Numbered from the stretch's first letter, positions 13,031-22,244 are shown. The stretch: DNA of 64,000 bases from Enoplolaimus lenunculus (GCA_030248215.1 JASANG010003332.1:186001-250000); one strand, 5' to 3'. A program made the numbers and translations. Notes: generated by a model from the letters alone, not told the origin.

Positions 13031-16000
13031 TTGTTGCTGTTGTTGTTGTTAATGTTGTTGTTAGAGTACTTGCTGAGTGCGTTTATTCAGTTGGAATGTA
13101 CTATTTTGAGTTTTCATTGACATTTTTACACTTGGTGAGCATTGAGCAGGAATTATTGTTAAACACTTCGTGGGCGCTGGCTGGTTAGCACAGGAAAGAA
13201 TATGTCTCGTGGCAAGGTCCCCTAAGAAATTTTTATAGTTGTGTTTAGATTCGCAGTTGCGACAAATCATTTACAATTTTTTCACTACCCCGCATGCATG
13301 CCGTTTGCCGAGTATTCTTGCGCCTCGCATGAAAACGTCTGCCATGTGATTTATGCATGGCAGATATGCCTGCAGCATTGATGTAACCAATTACGCAGGG
13401 CTGCTTTTGTGTAAATTTTGTTCTCACTGCAATTCAGTAATTCAGTGCTTGCACTGTTTAGGAGAATTTGCCGGTGGCAAAACGTAGACGAAACGTTGAA
13501 AATTTTATGAACGCATGTAGAAGACTTGGTGTTCCTGAAGTAAGTGATTTATATTTGTTGTTTTTGTAAACAATGTAACACCAATTTCTTATCGCGGCAT
13601 TTTATAATAATTATTCGACAGATTGTCAAAGTGAGTCCTAAAATAATGCAGTAAATTCCGGTTTTCACAATCGTAGCGGATTACTTTGTTGTGTCTTTTA
13701 TTTACCTGAAAAAGGCACAACAAAGTAGCCTACCGGTGCTCAAATTACGTATCGTGTGCTTTCTTGCTTCGTTTAAATAAATAAGTTAATGCTCAAAACA
13801 TTATGAAGGACAACATAACACAACAATAATTTTAACAATAAACTAAGAGATGTATTAGATCAGAACGCTGGATATTGAATCTCAAAATTATTTATAAGGG
13901 CTGGAAATATTTTGAATCGCATGAATATTCAGTGGTTGTGAATGATTTTAAATTTAACATATTATTTAATACAGTTTTAAACATAAAATATTTTTTTATT
14001 ATGCAGCGACCTTATTGGCCCCACTAGAGACTACATCGTACACTTATTTTCAAAATTATTGTGTTATTTTTTAATTTAACGTTAGCTGTATTTTGGTCGT
14101 TCACGTAAAGAATAAGCTAATTATAAATAGGGCTAGTATTTAATGGAAATATTTCACACAGACATTTTAAACTTGTGTTTTGCCATTGACTCATGACCAT
14201 GTTCTCGAATTGTTGAATTTCTAAATTTTAACCCGACTTCTGTATTGTCATGAATAAACTCGATTGTGCCTTTTTCAAGTGACAATACATGACTGATTTA
14301 GATATCAAACTCGTATAAGCTATAAACCACACTTATCTAAAATGATATTTCCGTTCAGTTCAAACATGCAGCTTAAAAAGTTAAAAATAGTTTTATTTTG
14401 TGCATTGTCAAGGAGTGTTGGATTTGATTATCGAAAGTGCAGTACTGTATGTCCCTGTCTACTTTTGGTTATGTCGGTTTTGATCAGATTGAATAGAATA
14501 GTAGTGTGCTTTGACAGACCGCATTCAATAAAAGACTATTGTTTGAAATTACCGGTTTTTATGGTGTTCTACACCAAATGTGCACACTTGAAGCTGAAAA
14601 AAGATTACCGCAATGCTGTGTACTAGTAGGTACCTAAGTGACAATAGTGTGTGGGATCTTAATGAAATTAGAGTTTTTGCGCACAAGGGCAAATGGATAG
14701 CGTTGTAGTCGGTTTTGTGTCGAGATGCTGCTACGTAAGATGGTCGGTGATTTAAAAGCCGTAGTATGGTTGGTTGACGAGTCGGTTGGCTTTCCGGACT
14801 AAATGGGGACCGTAACCGAACTGAGTTCTATGGTTTGGTGTAGGTTGTGTGTATGTGTATTTATGTACGTATACGTAAATCTTACGAACGTGTTATACTA
14901 TGTATATATGTTTATTTGAATTTGAAACCTATATTTATACTGCTGTAGTGTCATTGCGATCGGAAAGATGAAACTAAAAATAATTTTTAAATTAAATCTT
15001 AAGCATTACATAGTCTAAATTTGAGTTTTGGCAATGTTTGAAATTCTTTAGAGTTTGTAAATTAAAACTGACATCAAGTGTGTTGCATAATAAAATGTCA
15101 ACTTTTTGGCTTCCAACTAACGTTTGTTGACTAAGTTCGGCATTTGTTACCTGACCCACTACGGTTAATTGATAATAAACTCAACAGTGAACGTGTATAA
15201 CTGCCGTCTGATTCTTTATAGTATTGAATGGGTTCCGTATTTTAATTCCCCAAAACTCAACAACTTCCACCAACACTCCGTAAAAACATACCCAGAACTC
15301 TAGAAAAAACCCAGGTACCGCCCGTAGGCTCCGCGCACTATGCGCCCAGTAAACAATTTCCTAAACGCCGGGTCACCGTAGGCTCACATGGAGTTACGAT
15401 GACTAAAAAATCCGTTAAATCCTAACTTAATTCCACTCGCAAACATGTACTATACACGTCGATCAAAAATTCGCTATCAAAAACTAACACAAAATTGCAC
15501 GACCCAACACCAAGAAAGAAAGGCGCAATTTCAACATTTCAAAATCATAGAATGATTTTTGTGGCTGGCTACCCCAGCCCCAATGTTTGATTAATTTGCA
15601 TGTTTTACCGGTTTTCGAGCTGTGGAAACTCAATGCCAATTAAAGACATCCGAAAACAACAACAAGAATATGTCAACACCCTGTACTGACTAGCTAAGTG
15701 ATTTGGCAGATAAAGCCAGCAATTATATAAAATAATTTTTATAATGGCCACGCAGGGTCTCTTTAACGTCTACATTGCGGCTCAACCGCCACACACAGAT
15801 TATATCAGTTTTACGCTGTTTAGCAACGCCTACGCCTAACTTAAGTTGTAAGACAGTCTAGGTGGTCCAATTACTCCCTTAAGGTGTGGTTTAGGATTTG
15901 CATTTAATTTAGTTTGGGTTTTTAGATTGTAATATAATTTGGGAGTGGCACTGCCAATTACAGCACTGAAAAGCAAAGAAACTTCAGGGCGCTCTTCAGT

Positions 16001-16266
16001 ATTGGGTGTGTCTGAATTTTAGTTTCGTTTCGGATCGATTTTAGATGTCAATGTGTACCGCGGCAGATATTCTGGAATGCAAGCGACCACAGAGTATTGC
16101 ATTTACGCTTGATACGATTGAACGCAAGTTTAAACCTAACGCAAATGGACAATCAGCTCCAACAGTGGGTCCGCCAGTAATATCAAATGGACATTGCGTG
16201 CTTTCGACAAATACTTCAAAGGATACTAAACATGATCGGAAAGCTGAATTTTCGTCAGATGTTTAG
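1377..16266 (+). CDS. LRCH: LRCH-type protein: leucine-rich repeats plus calponin-homology domain
   Basis: Sixteen exons: 1377-1590, 1893-2037, 2222-2351, 2540-2645, 3281-3417, 3688-3956, 4393-4651, 6667-7641, 8456-8544, 9295-9506, 9880-10664, 11754-11907, 12300-12388, 12623-12790, 13462-13539, 16045-16266. All junctions are GT-AG and every phase agrees. They sum to 4032 nt, or 1343 residues. Residues ~30-70 match the LRCH start (SLERVFDDAQLTGILDLKGR, then SLRDFP). Leucine-rich repeats follow to ~residue 245 (DLSENRLTEFP, DLSCNRLTALP, DISCNRIS). A long, low-complexity Ser/Thr-rich linker follows, then a C-terminal calponin-homology domain from ~1189 (SDGIALCHYINQIKPRSV, NVENFMNACRRLGVPE, then ADILECKRPQSIAFTLD). 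Vertebrate LRCH proteins are roughly 700 residues, so the linker here is unusually long. Known relatives are cortical scaffolds: fly Lrch works with moesin in cell division, and mammalian LRCH1 binds DOCK8. The start is the first in-frame ATG, and further 5' non-coding exons are possible. Confidence 0.9.
4738..5504. mobile_element. hAT-like non-autonomous element in LRCH intron 7
   Basis: Ends TAGGGATCGACCGGATCC and GGATCCGGTCGTTCACTA are inverted repeats with a few mismatches. The flanks CCCGTGCC (4730-4737) and CCCGTGTC (5505-5512) make an 8-bp target duplication with 7 of 8 matches, the hAT size. The arms carry repeated palindromic GGATCCGGGCCGGATC units. No transposase is present. The middle is interrupted by a piggyBac-like MITE. 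Confidence 0.8.
4970..5232. mobile_element. piggyBac-like MITE carrying a tRNA-like sequence
   Basis: It is flanked on both sides by TTAA (4966-4969 and 5233-5236). Its termini CCCCTTCTCACAT and ATGTGAGAAAGGG are inverted repeats, the piggyBac signature. It sits inside the hAT-like element at 4738-5504, so it is younger. At about 5119-5193 it carries a tRNA-like stretch with a good A box (TAGCTGAGTGG) and B box (GAGTTCGAATCC). A diverged relative lies at about 52471-52741. No transposase frame is present. Confidence 0.8.
10861..11572. mobile_element. Helentron/HINE-like element, copy 1 (LRCH intron 11)
   Basis: It starts near CGAGCGAAGCGAAACTCC with a strong palindrome (AGCTTCGCTCGGAG...). 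It holds roughly 150-175-bp internal repeats (landmarks CTAATTATTA, TTTTTGGTGCGAGGAAT, ACAAACCTCCAAAACCGATA, AGTTAGCTAATA). It ends with GAGCTTCGCTCAATAA, then the small hairpin GTGGTCCCACTAC, then GACTGGT. Subterminal inverted repeats, a central tandem array and a 3' hairpin before CTRRT fit Helentron-associated elements. No Rep/helicase is encoded. A longer copy lies at 56.8-57.9 kb. Confidence 0.6.
12804..13062 (+). repeat. GTT/GCT trinucleotide microsatellite in LRCH intron 14
   Basis: About 250 bp of almost pure GTT triplets, with four blocks in which GCT replaces GTT, and no other bases until AATGTTGTTGTTAG. It begins about 14 bases after the 5' splice site of LRCH exon 14 (donor GTATGT at 12791). 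Apparent poly-Cys, poly-Leu or poly-Val frames here are translation artefacts of the triplet array. Confidence 0.95.
15743..15965. repeat. Dispersed repeat segment, copy 1 (last LRCH intron)
   Basis: It shares an ordered set of motifs with 19892-20114: ATGGCCACGCAGGG at the start, then CATTGCGG, AGCAACGCCTA, GCCTAACTTAAGTT, CTAGGTGG, CTTAAGGTGTGGTTT, and an end like GTGGCA.GCCA.TTACAG. The bases between motifs have diverged. The family is not recognised and no coding is seen. The rest of this intron (13540-16044) is AT-rich without other features I can name. Confidence 0.6.
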
Positions 16267-16281
16267 TTTATTGTAGCGAGC

Positions 16282-16453
16282 CAGTGTGCATGCGGAGGTG
16301 AAAAATATAAGAGCCGGAAGTCTAAAACTTCTGGTGGAGAGGAAGTCTGAAAGTTCTGGTGGAGCTGGAAGTGGCAACCTCCACCAAAAATTTTGCTAAC
16401 GTCGGAGGTCGATTTTCTGCCGGAGCCGCAGAAAGACCTCCGGTTGTAACCTG
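16282..16453. mobile_element. hAT-type MITE just after the LRCH stop codon
   Basis: It begins CAGTGTGCATGCGGAGG and ends CCTCCGGTTGTAACCTG. The flanks TAGCGAGC and CAGCGAAC match at 6 of 8 bases, an eroded 8-bp duplication. The interior (GAGCCGGAAG, GGAGGTCGATTTTCTGCCGG) is the same family as 17473-17806 and 22814-23165. It starts 16 bp after the LRCH stop codon, so it is probably within the 3' UTR. Confidence 0.7.
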
Positions 16454-16766
16454 CAGCGAACCGTATTTACTTGAAGTTAAGGTGTTACGGCGTAATTTTC
16501 CCACCGGAAAAACTGCACCAGCATAATTTTTCTCCCTAAAAATTACACCAGCAACGGCGTAACTTTCCCGCGGACAAATAACACTGGTTCAATTTTTCAC
16601 TCCGGACATTATGAGATACAAAAATCAAATGTATAAAGCTAGGTTATTAAAATTTATCCATCATTAAGCTCACAGATACAGCGTTTCCATGATTTAACAC
16701 TCAACATAATCAAAATGCTGAAGCGACTAGCCTGTCCAAGCACATTTTATCTATATGGCATCCACT

Positions 16767-17018
16767 TTAGTTGTGAACCTGCTTGGCAATGTATATATCA
16801 GTATTGAGTAGGACAGCCGTTGTAAGCACCTCCGCGTCTGTAGCCCATGCGCCAAGTTTACTCACGCCGCTTTCTTTCACATAATCTCCGGCAGAATTTT
16901 CAATTTTTTTCTTGATTTTGCTGCATAAATCTGACCACCTGGTCCGCATGTGTTTTAAGATACAAGTTAATAACTTCGATAGTGATTTCAACCATGTTGC
17001 TGCAACGTCAGAATGTAA
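16767..17018 (-). pseudogene. OTU-like cysteine protease domain fragment
   Basis: An open - strand frame inside the 1.9-kb transposon contains IENSAGDYVKESGV, then GAWATDAEVLTTAVLLNTDI, followed by YIAK. This resembles the part of OTU proteases around the G-(T/A)-W-G-x-x-x-E segment and the following helix and strand. OTU domains are known passengers of several transposons and viruses. The OTU N-terminal part with the catalytic DGNC motif is not visible, because the frame is cut by the MITE inserted at 17027. It is most likely a relic of the transposon's own or a captured gene. I recognised the pattern by eye only. Confidence 0.45.
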
Positions 17019-17026
17019 GCGGGTAG

Positions 17027-17398
17027 CAGGGTGGCAACTAAGGTTCGGATTCGGATTCGGCAAAAATTTGAGGTTCGGATTCGGTTGTGGTAAAGCCGAA
17101 TGCAAAAAACGAATCCAACAAAGTTCGGCAATATGTTTTTTCATTTTTAAGCCAAATTTTTAAATACCTTCCTATAAAAATCAATATTTTTTATTTCAGG
17201 TGAGAAATCTCAGAAGTGACGTCGGGACGAAATATATTAACGTATTAAAAGTTATACGGCTGGCATTGCGTTGATATTCTGAAACAAATTATAGATATAT
17301 CTGAAATTTGCAACATGCAGGATTCGGGTTCGGTTTCGGATTCGGCAAATTAGCACTGGATTCGGATTCGGTCAAATCGTGGATTCAGTGCCACCCTG
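17027..17398. mobile_element. hAT-type MITE (TTCGGATTCGG family)
   Basis: Termini CAGGGTGGCA and TGCCACCCTG are perfect inverted repeats. The flanks GCGGGTAG (17019-17026) and GCGGGTAA (17399-17406) are an 8-bp duplication with one mismatch. The arms are rich in GGTTCGGATTCGG. It splits the OTU-like fragment of the host transposon. No coding capacity. Confidence 0.85.
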
Positions 17399-17472
17399 GC
17401 GGGTAAAAAAATAAAGGAAATGGACAGTGATCAAAATAGTGGAAACGAAAAACGCATACTGAAGCACAAATG

Positions 17473-17806
17473 CAGGGTGTAACCGAAGGTGAAAAATACT
17501 GGAGTCGGAGGTCAACAAAACTTGCCGGAGGTGAGGTGAAATTAGGTAGTAAAAATGATGATTAATTAGTTAATTTTAGCCAATATTTGCAATATGTTGT
17601 TAAGTTGTTTAGTTTTAGGTTAATTTTCTGCGAAATTTCGGAAATTCTTTCCTGAAAATTGTGACAAAACTAAAACGAAACGCGCTAAACAGATAAATTT
17701 TGCAAAATTATACTACCGAAATGACCGGACCCTCCGGCGAAAATTCTGCCCGAGCCGGAGGCCGATTTTCTGCCGGAGCCGAAGGCAGAAATCCGGTTGT
17801 ACCCTG
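17473..17806. mobile_element. hAT-type MITE (CCGGAGG family)
   Basis: It begins CAGGGTGTAACCGAAGG and ends CCGGTTGTACCCTG. The flanks CACAAATG and TACAAAAG match at 6 of 8. The interior has CCGGAGG-rich arms and a central AT-rich block (GTTGTTTAGTTTTAGG, AACGAAACGCGCTAAACAG) that recurs in 22814-23165. Confidence 0.75.
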
Positions 17807-18044
17807 TACAAAAGTATTCGTGATAAAATTATTCAAGATTTAGATCTTGAGACTCATAAGGACTATGGTGAATTGAGCAAATTCGCTACGAATGAGTGAC
17901 TGTGTTTGTAAGTCGACAAGTTAGTGTATCCTACGGAAGGTGCCGCGAAATTTTGTAAAAAAACCCACTGCTTTGATTGTCTAAACTCGTCTTGGGTGTA
18001 CGTAATTGTTAAACGAATAGCAATTCTGTCAAACATTATAAATG

Positions 18045-18219
18045 CAATGGCGGATCCATGGGGGGCCACCCCGGCCGTGCCCCCCCAACAGCATCTCGAC
18101 AAAAATTATATACTTAGCAATTCTGTGACAATAGTTCGTGGTTTGTTGTGTGGGTCAAAAGTAAGTTTATTACCTGTGAAATTTTGCCCCCTCATTGTGA
18201 GATCGTGGATCCGCCACTG
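18045..18219. mobile_element. Short hAT-type MITE (CAGTGGCGGATCC family)
   Basis: It begins CAATGGCGGATCCATGGGGG and ends GTGGATCCGCCACTG. The 8-bp target duplication TATAAATG is perfect (18037-18044 and 18220-18227). It is a shortened relative of 47073-47430, sharing AACAGCATCTCGAC and AAGTAAGTTTATTACCT. It is inserted into the 1.9-kb transposon. Confidence 0.9.
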
Positions 18220-18658
18220 TATAAATGTATGCTTTTATTGACAGGAAATCAATACCTGTTAAGACGCATGTTTATTGCATTGATGTTTATCATTAAGCAA
18301 GCGGACTTTGAAGCCAAACTGGAAATGGTAACAATTTTTTCGGGAGAAAAATTACGCCGTGACTTTACACCGTGGCGGGTGTAATTTTTCCGGGGGGAGG
18401 ACTACGCCGTAACAAGGGCACCGATTGGCACAATGGTTAGCCATAGCAACAGCGCCTGATTGGTCAAAATGCAACTACATGCGTTCCTTAATAGTTTAGT
18501 AGATTTTGTATAATCGTTCTTTTTGTATTGATTGTTAGTTCGGATTTATATATACATAGTGTACATATGTGTGAAACAAATTGACAATAAAAATAATGAG
18601 CTATATATTTTTGAGCGAACAATTTGAGGAAAATCTAGATCGAAAGTAAGTATATATG

Positions 18659-18940
18659 CTGTAGTGACCCAAATCAGATGGGGAGGTAATAAGAATAAGT
18701 GTCTCTAAACCCTAATTAAAGTCCATAAATATCAATATCCCGAACTGTAGCATATAAATGAATCCAGGACCAATTGAATTCTAAGTAACTGTATTGACCC
18801 GAATAAGAGGGGGTCCCCATTTTGAGTCCAAATCAATAGGAGTCCGTATCCCTAATAAGAGTCCGTAAGCGGATAGAGTCCCTACACCCTAATTAGAGTC
18901 CATAAATGTCACAGCCCTAATTGTAGCGCATAAATGACTG
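18659..18940 (+). repeat. Two left arms of the CTGTAGTGACCC repeat family
   Basis: Left arms begin at 18659 (CTGTAGTGACCCAAAT) and again at 18789 (CTGTATTGACCCGAATAAG). The shared motifs are GAGGGGGTCCCCATTTTGAG, AATAGGAGTCCGTATCCCTA, AGAGTCCGTAAGCGGATAG and CCCTAATTAGAGTCCATAA. The second copy seems to have landed in the first. A complete element of the family is at 50751-51148. Superfamily unknown. Confidence 0.75.
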
Positions 18941-19223
18941 TGAGAAGTTCGTGATTTTAACTGAGCCCGGTATCCTGTATCTCCTTTATGCAGTCCTTTT
19001 CTCGATGTCCGTTTATCGCTCTGATTTAGTAAACGCGGCCGGTAAATGTTTATTAACCCTCCCAAATCCTGTATAACACCGAGTATTACAAGCAAATCAC
19101 AGGTTATGTAATTTAACTTGCAGCCTGGTCCGGAATCCTTAAAGCCTATGTTTGAATCCGTTTTAGTCCAGCCACTGGCTTTAGCGATACCAATACTTTT
19201 ACTATTTTCCAGACTCCGTGCAA

Positions 19224-19360
19224 TTCTAACCCCGTTAGAATTACACCCTGTTAAACCGTGCACTCTAACCCCGTTAGAATACACCAAATTTTTCCGACCA
19301 ATCTAACCCCGTTAGATTTGACCCAATCCGTTGTAGAATAATAAACCTAACCCCGTTAGA
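19224..19360. repeat. Four palindromic CTAACCCCGTTAG units at about 40-bp spacing
   Basis: The hairpin-forming 13-mer CTAACCCCGTTAG (5-bp stem, 3-base loop) occurs near 19225, 19265, 19303 and 19347. Three of the four extend to TCTAACCCCGTTAGA. The DNA between them is not conserved. They lie upstream of the dispersed repeat at 19892-20114, between arms of the CTGTAGTGACCC family. Confidence 0.8.
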
Positions 19361-19891
19361 TTTATTAGACTACTTTTTCCCAGGTTCTCCGGTAAATCCC
19401 AAGTTTCCTTTAACACATAATACCAGTATCCGATACTGGGTAATTCCTGCGCCTTGCGCAACACGCCTGTAACCGTGACACCTGATTTCCTTCACATCCT
19501 TACGACACCGTGACTTCTTAATCCTAATACAATTCAAATCCTACTTACCAAGGCTCCGTTCCAGGTTCCAACCACATACGCTTCCAACAAATAAAGTAAT
19601 AAAGTACACAGATTCCGCCAACTGTAATTCACCGACTTCTACTAGCTCAAGACTGATAATGATTCCGGTCCCGGCTACCCATACGCATCTCGACCTCATT
19701 TGCATAATGTCGACACCCACAATTGGGTGTCCGCTATGCGGTCGAGGTCCAGAGCCGAACACCCGATACACTTTCCGCAACAACAATATTAGCACCTTTG
19801 ACACACACTAAAAAGCACCATATTGGTGCTGACATAGCCTAGCTATGTCGTTATCCGCACCATAGGCCAACAATAATTGCAACATTATTCA

Positions 19892-20114
19892 ATGGCCACG
19901 CAGGGCCCAGGTAAGTTTACATTGCGGACACAGCCACCAAAGCATCAATTCTACAAGTTCTACGCCTTGTAGCAACGCCTAAGCCTAACTTAAGTTCTAA
20001 GAGAGACTAGGTGGAGCCAGGGACTCTCTTAAGGTGTGGTTTTGATATTTGGTTTTATTTTACATTTTAGTTTTTAGTTTGAAATAGGTTTGAGTGTGGC
20101 AGAGCCACTTACAG
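19892..20114. repeat. Dispersed repeat segment, copy 2
   Basis: The counterpart of 15743-15965, with the same motif order (ATGGCCACGCAGGG, AGCAACGCCTA, GCCTAACTTAAGTT, CTTAAGGTGTGGTTT, GTGGCAGAGCCACTTACAG). The upstream flanks of the two copies do not match by eye, so only about 225 bp are shared. Family unknown. Confidence 0.6.
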
Positions 20115-20136
20115 ACTCCATGCCCAAATAATTTGA

Positions 20137-20380
20137 ATTCGAAACTTTAAAGCGTGCCTAAATTTTGAAAGTACGTTCATAAGTATAAGCTAGCATTGCC
20201 GCTTAAGCTATTGACAAGACAAATAAACGTTTAAATCAACGGATAATTGCAGTACCGGATATATATCAGTAACGAAGGGCGGCGGAGCGTTGGTTAACAG
20301 TCCGTAACCGAATAACAAGAGGGGTACCCTCTGGAGAGGCCAAATAAATATCAGTCCCCCTCTTACTCGGGTCACTACAG
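20137..20380. repeat. Right arm of the CTGTAGTGACCC repeat family
   Basis: It carries the right-arm motifs ATATATCAGTAACGAAGGGC, AACAGTCCGTAACCGAATAA, GTACCCTCTGGAGAGGCC and AAATAAATATCAGTCCCCC, and ends CTCGGGTCACTACAG, the inverted form of the family's left terminus. Compare 22505-22674, 51006-51148 and 54155-54280. Confidence 0.75.
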
Positions 20381-20391
20381 TAGCAGTACCA

Positions 20392-20522
20392 TATAGAGCA
20401 CTTCACGAAAAGTTTGCCGCGGATGCGGTGGGGGCGAACCCACGACGTACGGATTACCGATCCACTGCTCTAACTACTGAGCTACGCAGCCATGCAAACT
20501 TTTCTCTACAATGGCTCTATAT
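20392..20522 (-). repeat. tRNA-Thr-like sequence flanked by inverted repeats
   Basis: On the - strand a tRNA-like body (about 20493-20421) has a D arm GCTC/GAGC, an anticodon loop TCGGTAA (anticodon GGT, threonine) and a T arm GTGGG/CCCAC whose loop is one base short. It has A-box TAGCTCAGTAG and B-box-like GGGTTCG. Six of seven acceptor pairs form. It is enclosed by inverted repeats: TATAGAGC...GAAAAGTTTGC on one side and GCAAACTTTTC...GGCTCTATA on the other. The short T loop and the flanks favour a SINE or MITE over a working tRNA. A diverged relative lies at 52052-52162. Confidence 0.65.
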
Positions 20523-20989
20523 ACCGTGAGTTTGGTATTTTAAATAGGTTAATCGGTTGTATGTCATGGCGCAAACGGAAGGAACAATTACAGAAGAAAC
20601 GGAAATAACGGAAAAAACTGATATTTAAATATATATATGTATAAAAAATAGTGGTCATGCATACGTGATTGCCGTCCCAAAATCTCACCGTCCCAGCTAA
20701 AATATTGAAAGCTCTTATTTGTGGTGGGATTTTGTGATTTCATAAGAATTCATTGCAAGCCATTCCTTTGGCTTAGTGTTAGGCTTTAGGTTCAGGATTA
20801 CGCAATCCTTTGGCTCAAGATTAGGTCTAGGAATTGGCAAGGCTCAATCTTAGGATTTAGGGGCCCATGTATAGAACAGGGGCTTCCAGTTTTCAAGGGT
20901 GGAAAATTTATGACCAGAAGTGCAGCGGAGCCACTCCTGTATGACGGCCTGATTTTCCACTGGTTTGGTAGGAAAAATCACAGGCATAG

Positions 20990-22010
20990 GTTTTGCTGGG
21001 AAAAGTGGAACATTCATAAGCCTGGATATTCTCTGCTTCGGTAGGGAAAATCTGTAGTGTAAAGTTTGTTTGGAAAACGGAAAAAGTGGAAATTTTAAAA
21101 GCTTACGGGAAAATCTAGGAATTTTAATTTTTCACTTTTCCCGTTTTCCAAACAAAACCTATGCTTCAGAATTTTCCTACCAACAAATTGAAAATCTAGT
21201 CGTTTAAAATTTCCGCTTTTCCCGTTTTTCATAGCAACCACGGGAAAATCTAGGCATTTTAACTTTCCACTTTTCCCGTTTTCCAAACAAAGCCTGTGTT
21301 TCAGATTTTCGCAACCAACCCAAGGTAAATCTAGGCGTAAAATTTTTTCCGTTTTCCAACAAATTTTCCACTTTTCCCGTTTTACAACCAAAACCTATGC
21401 GTTTGATTTTTTCTACCAACCAAGGGAAAATCTAGGCATTAAAATTTTCCACTTTTCCAGTTTTCCAACCAAAACCTATGCTTCAGATATTTCCTACCAA
21501 CCAACGGAAAATCTAGGCATTTCAATTTTCTACTTTTCCCGTTTTTCAAACAAAACCTATGCTTCAGATGTTACCTACCAACCCATCGCAAATCTAGGCA
21601 TTAACGTTTTCCAGTTTTCCAACCAAAACCTATGCTTCAGATATTTCTTACCAACCAAGGAAAATCTAGGCATTAAAATTTTCCACTTTTCCCGTTTTCC
21701 AACCAAAACCTACGCCCTACGCTTGAATTTTTCAGTTTTCCCATTTTCCAACCAAACCTGTGCTTCAGATATTTCTTATCAAGCTAGCAACCCACTTTTC
21801 TCGTTTTCCGAACAAAACTTATGCTTCTATTTCTTGCCAACCAATTCAAATCTAGGCATTAAAATTTTCCACTTTCCCGTTTTCCAACCAAAACATATGC
21901 CCTACGCTTAAATTTTCCACTTTTCCCTTTTTCCGACCCGAACCACACATCCCAATGTTTCAGCCAAACTAACCTATGTGTTCCTTCCCAACCAGACTTA
22001 AAGAAACCCT
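20990..22010. repeat. Satellite-like tandem array, about 80-bp unit
   Basis: About a dozen imperfect units, each with the landmarks TTTTCCACTTTTCCCGTTTT, CAACCAAAACCTATGCTTCA, CCTACCAACCAAGG and GAAAATCTAGGCATT. Spacing of the GAAAATCTAGG landmark is mostly 71-83 bp. Units decay toward the 22-kb end. Short open frames here (GKSGKLK-like) simply follow the repeat and are not genes. Confidence 0.85.
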
Positions 22011-22146
22011 ATACGTTTAACTTTTCCAGTTTTCCAGGTTTCTGAACCTCGCCTGTACTTCTAACTTTTCCTGCCAAGCCTGTGAATATCTAGGCGCTTG
22101 AATGTTTCAGATTTCCGTGCCACACCAATGCTTAATTTTCTTATCA

Positions 22147-22244
22147 AATAGGGACTCTACCCGCTTACGGACTCTTAATAGGGATACAGACTCCTATTTA
22201 TCCGGACTCAAAATGGGGACCCCCTCTTATTCGGGTCAATACAG
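22147..22244 (-). repeat. Left arm of the CTGTAGTGACCC family, inverted
   Basis: The reverse complement begins CTGTATTGACCCGAATAAG and continues GAGGGGGTCCCCATTTTGAG and AATAGGAGTCTGTATCCCTA, like the arm at 18789. The two arms face each other across 3.4 kb and could be the ends of one fold-back copy, but other family arms lie between them. Confidence 0.7.

Larger units (their letters stand above)
16484..18413. mobile_element. 1.9-kb DNA transposon remnant with inverted ends
   Basis: The left end GTTACGGCGTAATTTTCC and the right end ...GACTACGCCGTAAC are inverted. Several imperfect copies of ACGGCGTAA/TTACGCCGT and of GGTGTAATTTTT lie within each arm, so the ends are long and internally repetitive. 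Flanks are AAGGT on the left and AAGGG on the right, and no clear target duplication is readable. Three younger MITEs are inserted (17027-17398, 17473-17806, 18045-18219). The only coding trace is an OTU-like fragment on the - strand. Superfamily not assigned. Confidence 0.6.

Noticed and set aside
12724-13188. Long homopolymer-like frames (poly-Val/Ala, poly-Cys, poly-Leu)
   Set aside because: They are the three frames of the GTT/GCT microsatellite in an LRCH intron, not protein genes.
19264-19360. CRISPR-like array
   Set aside because: Regularly spaced palindromes are seen, but only four 13-bp units in an animal genome among transposon pieces, with no cas genes.
20421-20493. Functional tRNA-Thr gene
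   Set aside because: The T loop is one base short, one acceptor pair fails, and it is embedded in inverted repeats with a decayed relative elsewhere, so a repeat is more likely.
21095-21419. 98- and 71-codon frames with GKSGKLK-like repeats
   Set aside because: They only translate the 80-bp satellite units.
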